From contig LR746281.1 of assembly GCA_902729315.2 (NCBI GenBank), positions 1,548,501 to 1,612,500 of the forward strand: 64,000 bases of DNA, read 5' to 3'. The position numbers were made by a program, and so were the translations under genes. The DNA comes from Spirodela intermedia (Eukaryota; Streptophyta; Magnoliopsida; Alismatales; Araceae). Under the pieces are notes generated by a model. That model saw only the letters and a program-made list of their open reading frames with translations, was not told the origin of the DNA and did no database searches. Positions 1 to 9,782 of the stretch are shown piece by piece; position 1 is the first letter of the stretch; each line of letters begins with the position of its first letter.

Positions 1-59
1 TCTTGTGCATACTAGTAAGTGTTATTTTACTAAAAATATTTTGAATCATTGAGTCTAGA

Positions 60-1000
60 ATCACTTATCATATGACTCCATATACATCATTATTTAGAAC
101 ATATGAGGTGTGTACCAACAATATGAAGGTTATCATTGCAAGTGAGAATATCTTACTTATAGCTGACATTAGTTTGATATGTATTAATAAATTATCTAAT
201 ATAGTTGACAATGATTTGTGTTTCTTCTTTGACAAGACATCGAGTAGAAGATTGAACAAGTTAAAGTACATAATAGATTTTACTAAACTAGATGGATGGA
301 CAAGATGATGTTAACAAATCTTAGCCAAGACATATCAACTTTTACTTTCACTTCTCCTATGAATAAATTATTACTTTCGCATTGTCATAGTAGATTTGAA
401 ATTTATTTCCCAAACTATGTAGTGTAATTGGTGAATTTAGTTTTATATGTTAACTTTATTAGATGGCCAAATAATGTCAAATCTCATTTCCCTCTACTTT
501 GGCATGAATGTGAATCTCCTTTCTATATAATACACTCTACTACCTCCGATTTCTTTAATGAGGTAAGAATCATCTATTAATCTTCTTCCTCCATACTCCT
601 CAGCAAAATGAAGTAACATAAAAGAAGATTGATCAATTGTTAGAAATAACAAAAACTATTATGTCTAAAGCCTATGTGTCAAAAACCTTGTGAAGTGAAG
701 TAATATTAAGTACCACTTATCTTGTTAATTGACTCTTATAGTAGGGTCATTATTATGTTGTGTAATTTGGGCCGGATTTATCTCTTTGTATATTTTTTAT
801 GTATTATATACATCTAACAACCTCATGATGTTTTGCCCAAATTAGCTCCCACAATAGTAAAGGTAATTTTTGTGGGATACTCTAATGCACAAAAAAGATA
901 TAAATTCTATGATCTGAGGTCTGAAAAAATTATTAAGACTATTAATACCACATTTGGTGAAAGTAATATACATTTCTAGTAATCAATTACTCAAAAATCT
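60..1000 (+). mobile_element. Decayed Ty1/copia polyprotein relic
   Basis: Short plus-strand stretches resemble copia Pol. Around 72-305 there is a protease-like segment starting MTPYTSLFRTYEVC. Around 875-920 there is an integrase C-terminal segment reading GYSNAQKRYKFYDLR, the usual 'GYS..QK.Y..Y' block. Between them the frame is broken by many stops. No LTRs or primer-binding site are visible, and the element may continue left of the window. It is non-functional debris, recognised from family motifs only. Confidence 0.6.
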
Positions 1001-2354
1001 AGTTTTAATACCAATTATAAATCTAATTTATATATTGAGTTTCTCAAAGAAGAAGAAACTTTTGGAACATCATCAACCCTATTATCACAAAATACTTCAC
1101 TACTGTTACAAACACATCAACCTCCGCCACAATAATCTGGTCGAACTCATTATCAAATAAAAGCCAAAAGTAGTAGCAAGTGGTAATGAATAGGAGTTGT
1201 TTGATGCTAAATGTGCTCAAATTCAAAGCTACATGAAGAGCTAACTAATAAAATGTGACAAAGTGATCACATAAGTCAACATCAATGAATCATTAATTGA
1301 TCAACAAAATGTGTCACTATTCAATTATTACTCTTTGCAAAGAAACTAGAGAATGTATAAAGAAGAAGATATATCTATCATATCACTGTATATCTTATCA
1401 TCGCATATCTCCACAATATTAGTCATTTATATCTATTACTGACAAATATGGTACTCTTTAAACCATTGAAGAAGCTATGATACCATGTTTTAAGATGCAA
1501 AGAAGGGGAGAGAGATATGACCAATTTCGAAGTAAGAAAATCAATTATTCATATCTAGGATCATTGACAAGTATTTATATTGGCATACAATGGGTCTTAC
1601 CATGATGGCCCAATAAAGAAAAGAGAACAAATAAAATACACATAACATGAAATAATGAATTTTACAAGACTTGTTCTAAGTAATAATTTATTATTAAAAT
1701 AATTTGATAATTTAAATAAAATGTTAAATGAACATGTCAAAAAAGAAAAAGTTGAATGGGTACAAAACTTATATTGGATGAAATAAATCTGTTTATTTTT
1801 TTGTTTATACATATAAAGGTTAAAAAAATAACTATGGATGGGAGCATTGAAATATGTAAGTTAGCACAAAAAAAAACTAATGATGTTAAATGTACCTTAT
1901 GTAAAATGTCAAATAAAATTCAATTGACAACAACAAAAAATGACATAAGAGAGAGGGAGGGAGGGAGAGAGAGAGAGTAGTTAGTGTGAAGGAAAAAGTT
2001 ATGTAATCAAAATCACAAAATAATATAAAAGCTACCAAACAAAAAGTAATGATTACCTGCACTATCAATCACTTTAAAAGTCTCATAATTTCAATATCCA
2101 ATGAAAAATCAAGTAGTCATGCTCAAGTGTATTAGACTAGACAATAAAGTTCTAGAAAGATGGAAGTACAAATAGAGAACCTTGATCACTTATTCTCTTA
2201 TCTTGTTTATATATTGTTACTATAATTTAATAAACTAGTTGAGCAAAAGATTAGCAGCTAGTGATTTATTAGATGAAAAAACTTGAAAGAACAACAAACC
2301 ATGTAGATTTTTATACAACTAAATCAACAAAAAGATAGCAATAAAACAACTTCA
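1001..2354. other. AT-rich intergenic DNA, no gene seen
   Basis: About 1.35 kb of low-GC sequence without a supportable coding region. It contains a short purine-rich tract near 1950-1980. It may be further decayed retroelement, but I could not recognise domains. Confidence 0.5.
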
Positions 2355-2445
2355 GTCAACTCAGTTTGTTGAAGTCTACTATTAGATAAAGTGAAGCTCA
2401 TCGTTATTCATCCATATTTTTCTCCAAAGGCAAACTATTGGAGTG
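2355..2445 (-). pseudogene. Decayed copy of the LARP La-motif exon
   Basis: Read on the minus strand, this segment gives NMDE..., two stops, then ASLYLIVDFNK. This parallels the real LARP exon at 3257-3347 (QMDEQGWVSLYLIADFKR). Nucleotide similarity continues on both sides: 'gataaagtgaa' and 'ttcatccat' are shared. It lies about 300 bp beyond the stop codon of the intact gene, on the same strand. It looks like a remnant of a partial duplication of that gene. The stops make it non-coding. The call rests on about 90 bp of by-eye alignment. Confidence 0.6.
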
Positions 2446-2733
2446 TATGAATAATATATCCAAAGAATGGATCAATCTCTTTCTATGTGCGGCATTATTT
2501 TGAAATCCACTCTTGAATCAAATAATACACAATCCAAGAAACAATCCAACTTAGTTTATCCTTTTTTTGATAGTTTATTTTATAGTATATTTATTTATTT
2601 ATTTTGTTCTTTGAAGGCTCTAGTACATAAGATTTTGCTTTGACATCATCTTCACGACGAAAAAGACTGAGCAATGGATGGTGGTGCACCTAACTGCGTT
2701 TCCTCTTGTTTGAAGCTACGACCACAGCTATGA
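2446..2733. other. 3' flank of the LARP gene
   Basis: Likely holds the 3' UTR of the minus-strand LARP gene. No other gene or repeat recognised. Confidence 0.4.
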
Positions 2734-4708
2734 CTATCCACCGAGGGAGGACCTCACTGGAGAATGATGGCCATTTGGTTGCCCTTCATCTAGAGCCATC
2801 GCCGCCAAGCTATTGGTCAAAGGTCCCGTAGTGCTTGGAGTGGCCAGTGACCTCAACGACGGCCAGCGCATCCAGTCATTCCGCCTCCTTATCTTACTTC
2901 CCTGCAAAATAGTAGGAGAATCACTAGTAAAATACTCACCTAAAGGAAATGAATTATTTTCTTCAGTTTTGATAATAACCTTGTTAAGGTAAGGTAAGGT
3001 AAGTAGGTTGATCAATGGATGATGCATGAAAGCTTCACATAAAAGATTTCTATAGTTATGTGGATCAGAAGAGAATAGATTCACAGAAAGAATGCATACC
3101 TCTAGCTCTACAACAGTGGAAGCTCTCACAGCATCCGATATAAATATAATATTATTCGTCAAAATCTTGACCTGTGAATTTTTTTTTATAAAAAAACGTT
3201 TTGACAATGAGCAAATGAGCAAAAGAAAAACGCTATAACAAACCGAGTTGACTCACTCTTTTGAAGTCGGCAATGAGATAAAGTGAAACCCATCCTTGTT
3301 CATCCATTTGTTTCCGCAAGAATTCGTCAGTAGACAAATTATTATCGCTGCAGCAATGAAAATACAAAGGGTGAGAGACTCGACATACATGCGCCAGAGG
3401 AAAATCAGACCAAATTCTCCGCGTAATTCTCACCTGAAATAATAATCAATTTGCTGTGTTAATCGGTATCGTAGCTGTAAATCTGGTGCCGCGTAAAGCA
3501 TTCCAGAAGGTCCTCTAAAACGCGGGTCCTGAACAAGAGCATGCGGTGGGCCGTAATACATCGACGGCGGCGGCAACGGTGGCATTCCTGGGAACAAAAT
3601 GACGAAGGTAAGAGCCTCCCCAACTACTAAAAAATACGAAGAAGAGAGGGAAGAAGGACGGCCGAACTCTGTTGAACCATGGAGAGAGGGTACTCGCCGT
3701 AGTATCCCATGGTACCCACGAAGGGAGGAGGCACCGGCGGGAGCGCAGGGATGAATGGCGGTGGACTGTGTGGTATGTGCCTCGGGTGGAAGGGCCACGC
3801 CATGGCTCTCGCCTGTGAGTGCTCCCAGTGATGAAGATGATGAACAGGTAAAGCTCCGTCAGCGCCGGCGAAGGGACGACGATTCCAGTCGTAGCCGCTC
3901 CGCCCTCCATGGCCCCTCCAGTTCTGAGGATTGTTCCTGTTGGCCCCTCCCCAACCCCCGTTGTTGATGCTTCCTCCTCCCCTCCTGTTACCGCTGTAAC
4001 TCCTGTGGAACTCGTTCCCTCCCTGTGCCTGTGGCGGCCTTCCCCCACGCCTAGATCCGTTCTCCGAGTTTCTCGCCCTCCCATTTTCCGGCAGGCACAC
4101 GGCGGGCGCCGCCGTCCCGCCGCCGGCCACTAGGCTGCCACCATTTTCTGCCTTCGCGCTGCCAAAATAAGCGCCGTGATCCTTGGTTTTCTCCTCCTTC
4201 ATTGGCGCCCGAGCGGAGGATGAACTAGAGTTGGTATCGTTCTCCGTCTTCTGGAGAGCGATGACAGATGCAGGTTAGGGCATGCAGCGAGGAAACCAAA
4301 ATCGATGCGTGATTCAAAAGAGGAGGAGGAAATGTATCTCACTGAAGCCGCAGAGCTCGTTCCATGGGAGACGCCATTGAGAAAGGAGGAGGACGATCTA
4401 GCCGACGCCATGAAAGAAGCCTCGGAGAGAGCCGGCCACGAGACGCCTCCCATCACCCTGCTGTCCGTAGTCATCACGCCATTAGACGCACAGCTGTTCT
4501 TCCACGCCGTCTTCTTCCTCTCCTCCGCATCCGCCGCCTCCGCCGTGGCGGAGTTGATCACCTCGTCAGCCGGTGACAGTTGCGCCGGATCTCCGGCCAT
4601 CTCCGCCTCTCTCCCCGGGGGCGACGAACCAGTGAGCCACGACGCGGGCAGCGGGGAATCATCCGGAAACTCCGACCGCGGCGTAGCCATAGACGTCTCC
4701 GAAGCCAT
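2734..4708 (-). CDS. La-related protein, LARP1-like (LARP1B/C type)
   Basis: RNA-binding protein with a La motif; plant LARP1 relatives act on cytoplasmic mRNA stability and translation (family knowledge). Proposed coding exons, 5' to 3': 4708-4343, 4250-3698, 3587-3434, 3347-3257, 3171-3100, 2901-2734, giving 467 residues. Exon 1 carries the family block VMGGVSWPALSEA. Exon 2 is Gly/Asn/Arg-rich, then Pro-rich. The La motif runs from LRYRLTQQIDYYF across exons 3-6 through DEFLRKQMDEQGWV and ends in GSKIRRRNDWMRW. All junctions keep phase. The exon 2 donor is uncertain: a GC donor (G|GCGAGT) at 3698 best preserves the family-like protein, and a GT donor after 3716 also keeps frame. The start has MASETSMATP. 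There is no DM15 repeat, as expected for the short plant forms. Confidence 0.88.
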
Positions 4709-4759
4709 AAACCCTAGCCGAGGATGAAGAGACGACCCACGAGTTGGCGGCGGCGGTGG

Positions 4760-4760
<1 letters not shown>

Positions 4761-4794
<34 letters not shown>

Positions 4795-4840
4795 GATGGT
4801 GGTGGTGGTGGTGGTGGTGGCGGCGGCGGCTGCGGCGGCG
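4761..4840. repeat. (GA)n then GGT/GGC-rich repeat in the LARP 5' region
   Basis: A (GA)15-like tract at 4761-4790 is followed by GGT/GGC triplets to about 4840. It lies just upstream of the LARP start codon, probably in its 5' UTR, so the transcript would carry CU repeats. Confidence 0.85.
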
Positions 4841-4938
4841 AAACTAGGGTCGACTCTCCATCATTAGAAGGCAGGTACTCGTAGTTCGTTCCAAGATCTC
4901 CTTATATCTCGAAGCCCCCGAAGATCCTGCTTCTTTCC

Positions 4939-4975
<37 letters not shown>

Positions 4976-6271
4976 TAACGTCGTCGCCTAAGTTTCCTCG
5001 ACGTGCCCGCCCGCGGGAGTCCAACGAACTACGCACGGTTAAATCAACCCGAGTATCCAAAAGTGGTATTCCCATTAAATAGGTCTGTTCCAAAATTGCG
5101 GAACATACGGGCGCCCTCTGGCCCGTTCAAACAGGCCATGTTGACTTCCCCTCTCTGTAATTACACAGTTAAATCACTTTTTTAGTAGTTACATTAATGT
5201 GATTACCGCGTCAATCGGAAAAAAATTACGTGAAAAAAAACGGCGCCTTTTGTAAAATCTAAGTCAACGTCGTAGCCTTTGACAATGCGTTTTTAGTAAT
5301 TATCGCGTAATTATTTTAGTAATATTTTCTGGTTTATTACGTGATAATTACGCGTCAACCGGCGGGGAATGACTTCCATGTCGGCGGGATTTTCCGACCC
5401 CCCCCCTACGATGACGTCAGCAAATCGGGGGATAATCTGTCAGTAACAGTAAGGTTTCCATATATATAGGCGGGACCAATATGACGTCAAAGGCGGGCCC
5501 ATTGCTATTTTGGTGTCCAATTATTGGGCCCAATGTTCGTTCTTCTGGGCCGGCCCACAATTCCAACCATACCCGCACGGATTACGTCTTGATTTATACC
5601 TGTAATTAATATTATATCGTACGTTATTATTAAAAAATTCCATTGAATTTAAATGCGGGTATTATGATTTTTCTCTATTCTGAAAAAAATAAGTAAAAAA
5701 TTTAATTAGTGATATATGCCAGTCCCATTAATGTGCTTTGATGGGAGTGAGAGCGCCACAACTAATGCCACCACAATTAACACGTTGACTTCTAGAAGCC
5801 GAGTCGTGTCGAACGGATAGGATCGAACCAGCTAAAACTGGTGCCGTTATGATCCATTATGATGATTGGATCGTGCGGTGGGGGACGGGTCAACATACTG
5901 GTCATCACGGACTTGAGAATATGACCGTTAAGGCGCGCCGCTCCCATGAAAGGCGACAGCGAAAGGGACGGGTAGGAGAGCTCCCAAGGATGGTACCCGT
6001 TGGACCCGAGGCAATCCGACGGCCAGGATAGTCGAAATACTAGACCAGGAGAGTGGTGCAGATAGTCTGACAAGGGGGAGGCCTCCACATCGGACGGTTG
6101 AGAGATCGGAACCACGTTGAATAAAATTGTCCCTCAGGTATATCAGAACTGACTGCCTAATAAACATCTTCTCGTCTTCTCTGCTGGGGACAGAACCTCA
6201 GAAGAAGAAGAAGAAGAAGAAGACGAAAGAGCTCTTCGTCGTCATTGTATCAGAGGGAAGCGAGCGCAGAG
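4841..6271. other. Divergent intergenic region between LARP and PIP2
   Basis: About 1.4 kb between two head-to-head genes, so it should contain both promoters. It holds a C-run followed by a (CT)n tract at about 4938-4974. A (GAA)n purine stretch at about 6200-6225 lies just upstream of the aquaporin start. No convincing TATA box was identified by eye and no coding region is supported. Confidence 0.6.
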
Positions 6272-6566
6272 ATGGCGAAGGAGGTAACCGTTGAGGCGGC
6301 GCAGCAGGCGGCGAGGGACTACCGGGATCCACCTCCGGCGCCGCTCTTCGACTTGGGAGAGCTCCGTCTGTGGTCCTTCTACAGAGCCCTAATCGCAGAG
6401 TTCATCGCCACCCTCCTCTTCCTCTACGTCTTAGTCGCCACCATCATCGGCCACAAGAAGCAGGTCGTTGCCTGCGGCGGCGTAGGCCTGCTCGGCATCG
6501 CCTGGGCTGCCGGCGGCATGATATTCGTCCTCGTCTACTGCACCGCAGGCATCTCTGGTTCGCTCG

Positions 6567-6646
<80 letters not shown>

Positions 6647-7386
6647 GGGTCTGGATTTGTTTGTTGTGCAGGGGGGCATATAAACCCGGCGGTGACCTTC
6701 GGACTACTGCTGGCGAGGAAGGTCTCGCTGCTGCGGGCGGTGGCGTACATGGCAGCGCAGTCCTTGGGGGCCATCTGCGGCGTGGGGCTGGTGAAGGCCT
6801 TCATGAAGAAGCCGTACAACTCCCTCAGCGGCGGCACCAACGAGGTGGCGGACGGATACTCCACCGGCGCCGCCCTCGGCGCAGAGATCATCGGGACCTT
6901 CGTCCTCGTCTACACCGTGTTCTCCGCCACCGACCCCAAGCGCAGCGCCCGCGACTCTCACATCCCGGTACTTCTCCCCCTTCATCTTCTTCTTCGTCTT
7001 CTGCATCTTGTTCGTTTAGCGCCGTTGACACTCATGGGTTTTCCAGGTCTTGGCGCCGCTGCCCATCGGATTCGCCGTCTTCGTCGTCCACCTTGGCACC
7101 ATCCCCATCACCGGCACAGGCATCAACCCTGCGAGGAGCTTCGGCGCGGCCGTCATCTACAACAACGACAAGGCCTGGGACGACCAGGTAGTTACCGAAC
7201 CTCGCTCCTCATCGGAGAACCTTGGCCGCCCTAAAAAGCTGTAGTTTTCTGTGTTCTTTGGTGCAGTGGATCTTCTGGGTCGGGCCGTTCGTCGGCGCCC
7301 TGGCCGCCGCCGCCTACCACCAGTATATCCTGCGGGCCGCCGCTATCAAGGCTTTGGGCTCCTTCCGAAGCAACCCCCGGAACTGA
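6272..7386 (+). CDS. Plasma-membrane aquaporin, PIP2 subfamily
   Basis: Water channel of the plasma membrane. Exons 6272-6557, 6672-6967, 7047-7187 and 7267-7386 join in frame to 280 residues, the usual PIP2 length. Both NPA boxes are present (HINPAVT, N100; GINPARS, N221). So are the known PIP2 regulatory positions by alignment to spinach SoPIP2;1: D27/E30 in the N-terminus, S114 in loop B, H192 in loop D, S273 in ALGSFRSN. The short N-terminus excludes PIP1. Filter residues H209, T218 and R224 are standard. The fourth position reads AWAAGGMIF, placing Ala80 where SoPIP2;1 has Phe81. Intron 1 is mostly CT repeats, 114 nt long and stop-free in frame. Start chosen at MAKEV; an upstream in-frame ATG at 6245 would add nine atypical residues. 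Confidence 0.96.
6565..6643. repeat. (CT)n microsatellite filling PIP2 intron 1
   Basis: Almost pure CT/TC repeat inside the 114-nt intron 6558-6671, on the sense strand, ending shortly before the ttgtgcag acceptor. Confidence 0.97.
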
Positions 7387-8380
7387 AACTGACGTCGCCG
7401 GAAGAAGAAGCTTCGCCATCGTTGTATCAGTCCCTCTCTTCCTCTCCGTCTGTCGAAAGTTATTCCCTCTCTAATTTTACAGTGTCAGTCGTTCTTCGTT
7501 CTCCTTTCTTCTTTCACGCCTTTTCATGGAGCCGCTTTTGCTTGGCTCCTCTCATCGTGCCTCCAGCAACCCTAAAGCCGGCCGGTGCCCCTGCCGCAGT
7601 AAAAGACTTCTGGGGTCCACTTCGGAGCTGTCATTTCTGCGGTAGCTGGCTGATAGACATCTCATAAAGAGGGGTCATTAATTTTTTGCAGAAAGTCTGC
7701 TTCCGAAATAAATATCTAAATTTAAATTAATTTATAAAGAAAATATAGTACGAAGGTCCTCTATTTTCGCAGTTTTCATATTATAAAAAAATTATTTAAA
7801 TTTGAAATTGTACGTGTTTTGAAATTAATTCGAAGTGATCTATTTTTCACAATGCCAATTTTTGAAGATCAATACTAATTTGCATAGTAATTTGTTTTTC
7901 TTTGAAGTCAGCTATTAAGATAAATAGTCATATGTCAGTTAGTTCCGGACATGGTGTGAAAAATGATACTAAATAAAGCTGGTTAAATTGAAAATAATGC
8001 TTATTCATAATAAATTCCACCCGCGTACGGTAAGCTATTTTTCATAGCGCATTTTAGGAAATAAAGCCAATTAAATTTTTTTCTCGACTGACGAACCAAT
8101 TATTCCTAAGAAACGAGTGAAATACTTTTCATGTGATGGCTCCTAAGTAAAGCTCTTACTTTCCGGCTGGTAGACATCAAGCTCAGAAAAAAGGGTATTT
8201 TATTTTTGAAGAAAATTCCCTTCATAAAAAAAACAGACATTTAAATTTCTAGATTAATTTTCATTTCCGTTCTTTAAATATACTAAAAAGGGTGGTTTAA
8301 ATTGACAACAATACATATTTAATAGTACTGTGATAAAGCAGTAACTGACTTTCACAGTGATTTTTTAAAAATATTTTAAT
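7387..8380. other. 3' flank of PIP2 and AT-rich intergenic DNA
   Basis: The first 250 bp probably include the aquaporin 3' UTR. From about 7690 the sequence turns AT-rich. A motif 'aactatttttcatagcg' near 8030-8047 recurs near 9057-9075, so the area belongs to a diverged repeat field shared with 8388-9480. No coding region supported. Confidence 0.6.
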
Positions 8381-8387
8381 ATGTTTT

Positions 8388-8870
8388 TGAGAAGTAACCA
8401 ATTTTGATATGAAGTTTTTTATTTTTTTTATGTGACAGCTCCCGAAGCCCATGTTCTTCATAAGAACCAATAACTTCTTGCTATATTGCGGTATTGATAA
8501 ATGTATATTTTTCAATTTAATATATATTAATATATTATTTAAAAATAATAATCTTTTTTAGAGAAGTAACCAATTTTGATATGAATGAAGGTTTTTATTT
8601 TTTTTATGTGACAGCTCCCGAAGCCATGTTCTTCATAAGAACCAATAACTTCTTGCTATATTGCGGTATTGATAAATGTATATTTTTCAATTTCAAAAAT
8701 ATATTTTTTAGTATATTATTTTAAAATAATAATCTTTTTTAGAGAAGTAACCAATTTTGAATATGAATGAAATTAATTAATTTTTTTCATGACACAGATT
8801 CCAAAGTCCGTGTTCTTCATGTCCAACATAAGAAAGAACCAATACCTCTTGCAAATTCCCTGCCCTCATC
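8388..8870. repeat. Tandem repeat of about 172-181 bp, 2.5 units
   Basis: Units begin with gaagtaaccaattttgat at about 8391, 8563 and 8744. The first two share the long body including 'gtgacagctcccgaagcc' and 'aataacttcttgctatattg'; the third diverges after about 100 bp. Function unknown. Confidence 0.85.
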
Positions 8871-9782
8871 TCCACCAAAGTTTGCCATCACATATGAAGT
8901 ATTTGCTCGCTCATAAAGAATAGTCATAGTTTATTAGTTACAAATATTTTTTAACAGGTAATTACCTATTTTGCAGATTTTAGATAATAAAATAAACTGG
9001 TATAAATTGAAAAGTATATGTACCTAGTAATAAATCCCCCCCTAGTTACAACAATAAACTATTTTTCATAGCGAATTTTGGAAAATAAATCCCATTTTAA
9101 TTTTTTGGAGAATAAATCAATTATGGCTTAGAATCAAAGAAAACTATTTTCATGTGACGGCGCCCAAAATCCTTCCTCTTCCGGCTAAAGAGGGTATTCG
9201 ACTTTTTTGGAAAGTTTGCTTGGTTCGAGGATAATGCGGAAAATAATACATATTTTACATGTTTTTTTTAATAATAAACATGATTTAAATAGTAAATAAT
9301 AATATATATATAGTAATAATAGTAATAAACTATTTTATTGTAGTATATTTTAGGAAATAAAACCTTTCTTTTTTTTTTTGGAGAAGGAATCAATTATGGC
9401 TAAGAAAACCTGACCAAGCATTGACAAAGATGGACTCACGTGTCTAACTTCTAATAATAAGTTATTATTGTAGAAATATTATTTATTTATTTGATTACTA
9501 TGTGGGTAAAAAAAAAGATACTCTAATTTTATCTTGGAAAGTATCTGTCATGGCTGAGAATCCGGGCCGGGCCTCTATTTACGAACAAAAAAACCGGGCC
9601 GGGCCGAGCCTGTCGTGGCCCAAGATACACTCCTGCGACCCCACGTGGAATAGCCAGATGAAATCACGCACAAAAATGATCCCACATCCGGCACCAAATT
9701 GTTTGTACTCTCCAGGATAAGTATGACTGCCACGTCGGATTATCCGATAACCTCCTATCCGTTGACTTTCCCATTTCAGTCC
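8871..9782. other. AT-rich intergenic DNA downstream of the PPR gene
   Basis: Contains diverged copies of motifs seen near 8030-8160 (for example 'aactatttttcatagcg' and 'catgtgacggc' at 9060-9160), so a larger degenerate repeat of about 1 kb spans 7.9-9.4 kb. The last 300 bp may include the PPR 3' UTR. No gene seen. Confidence 0.5.

Noticed and set aside
4305-4727. 140-codon plus-strand frame antisense to LARP exon 1
   Set aside because: The minus strand carries the conserved LARP block; this frame is a shadow.
5849-6031. Short frames between LARP and PIP2 as small genes
   Set aside because: Opposing overlapping frames of 60-107 codons with no recognisable domain, in a promoter-sized gap.
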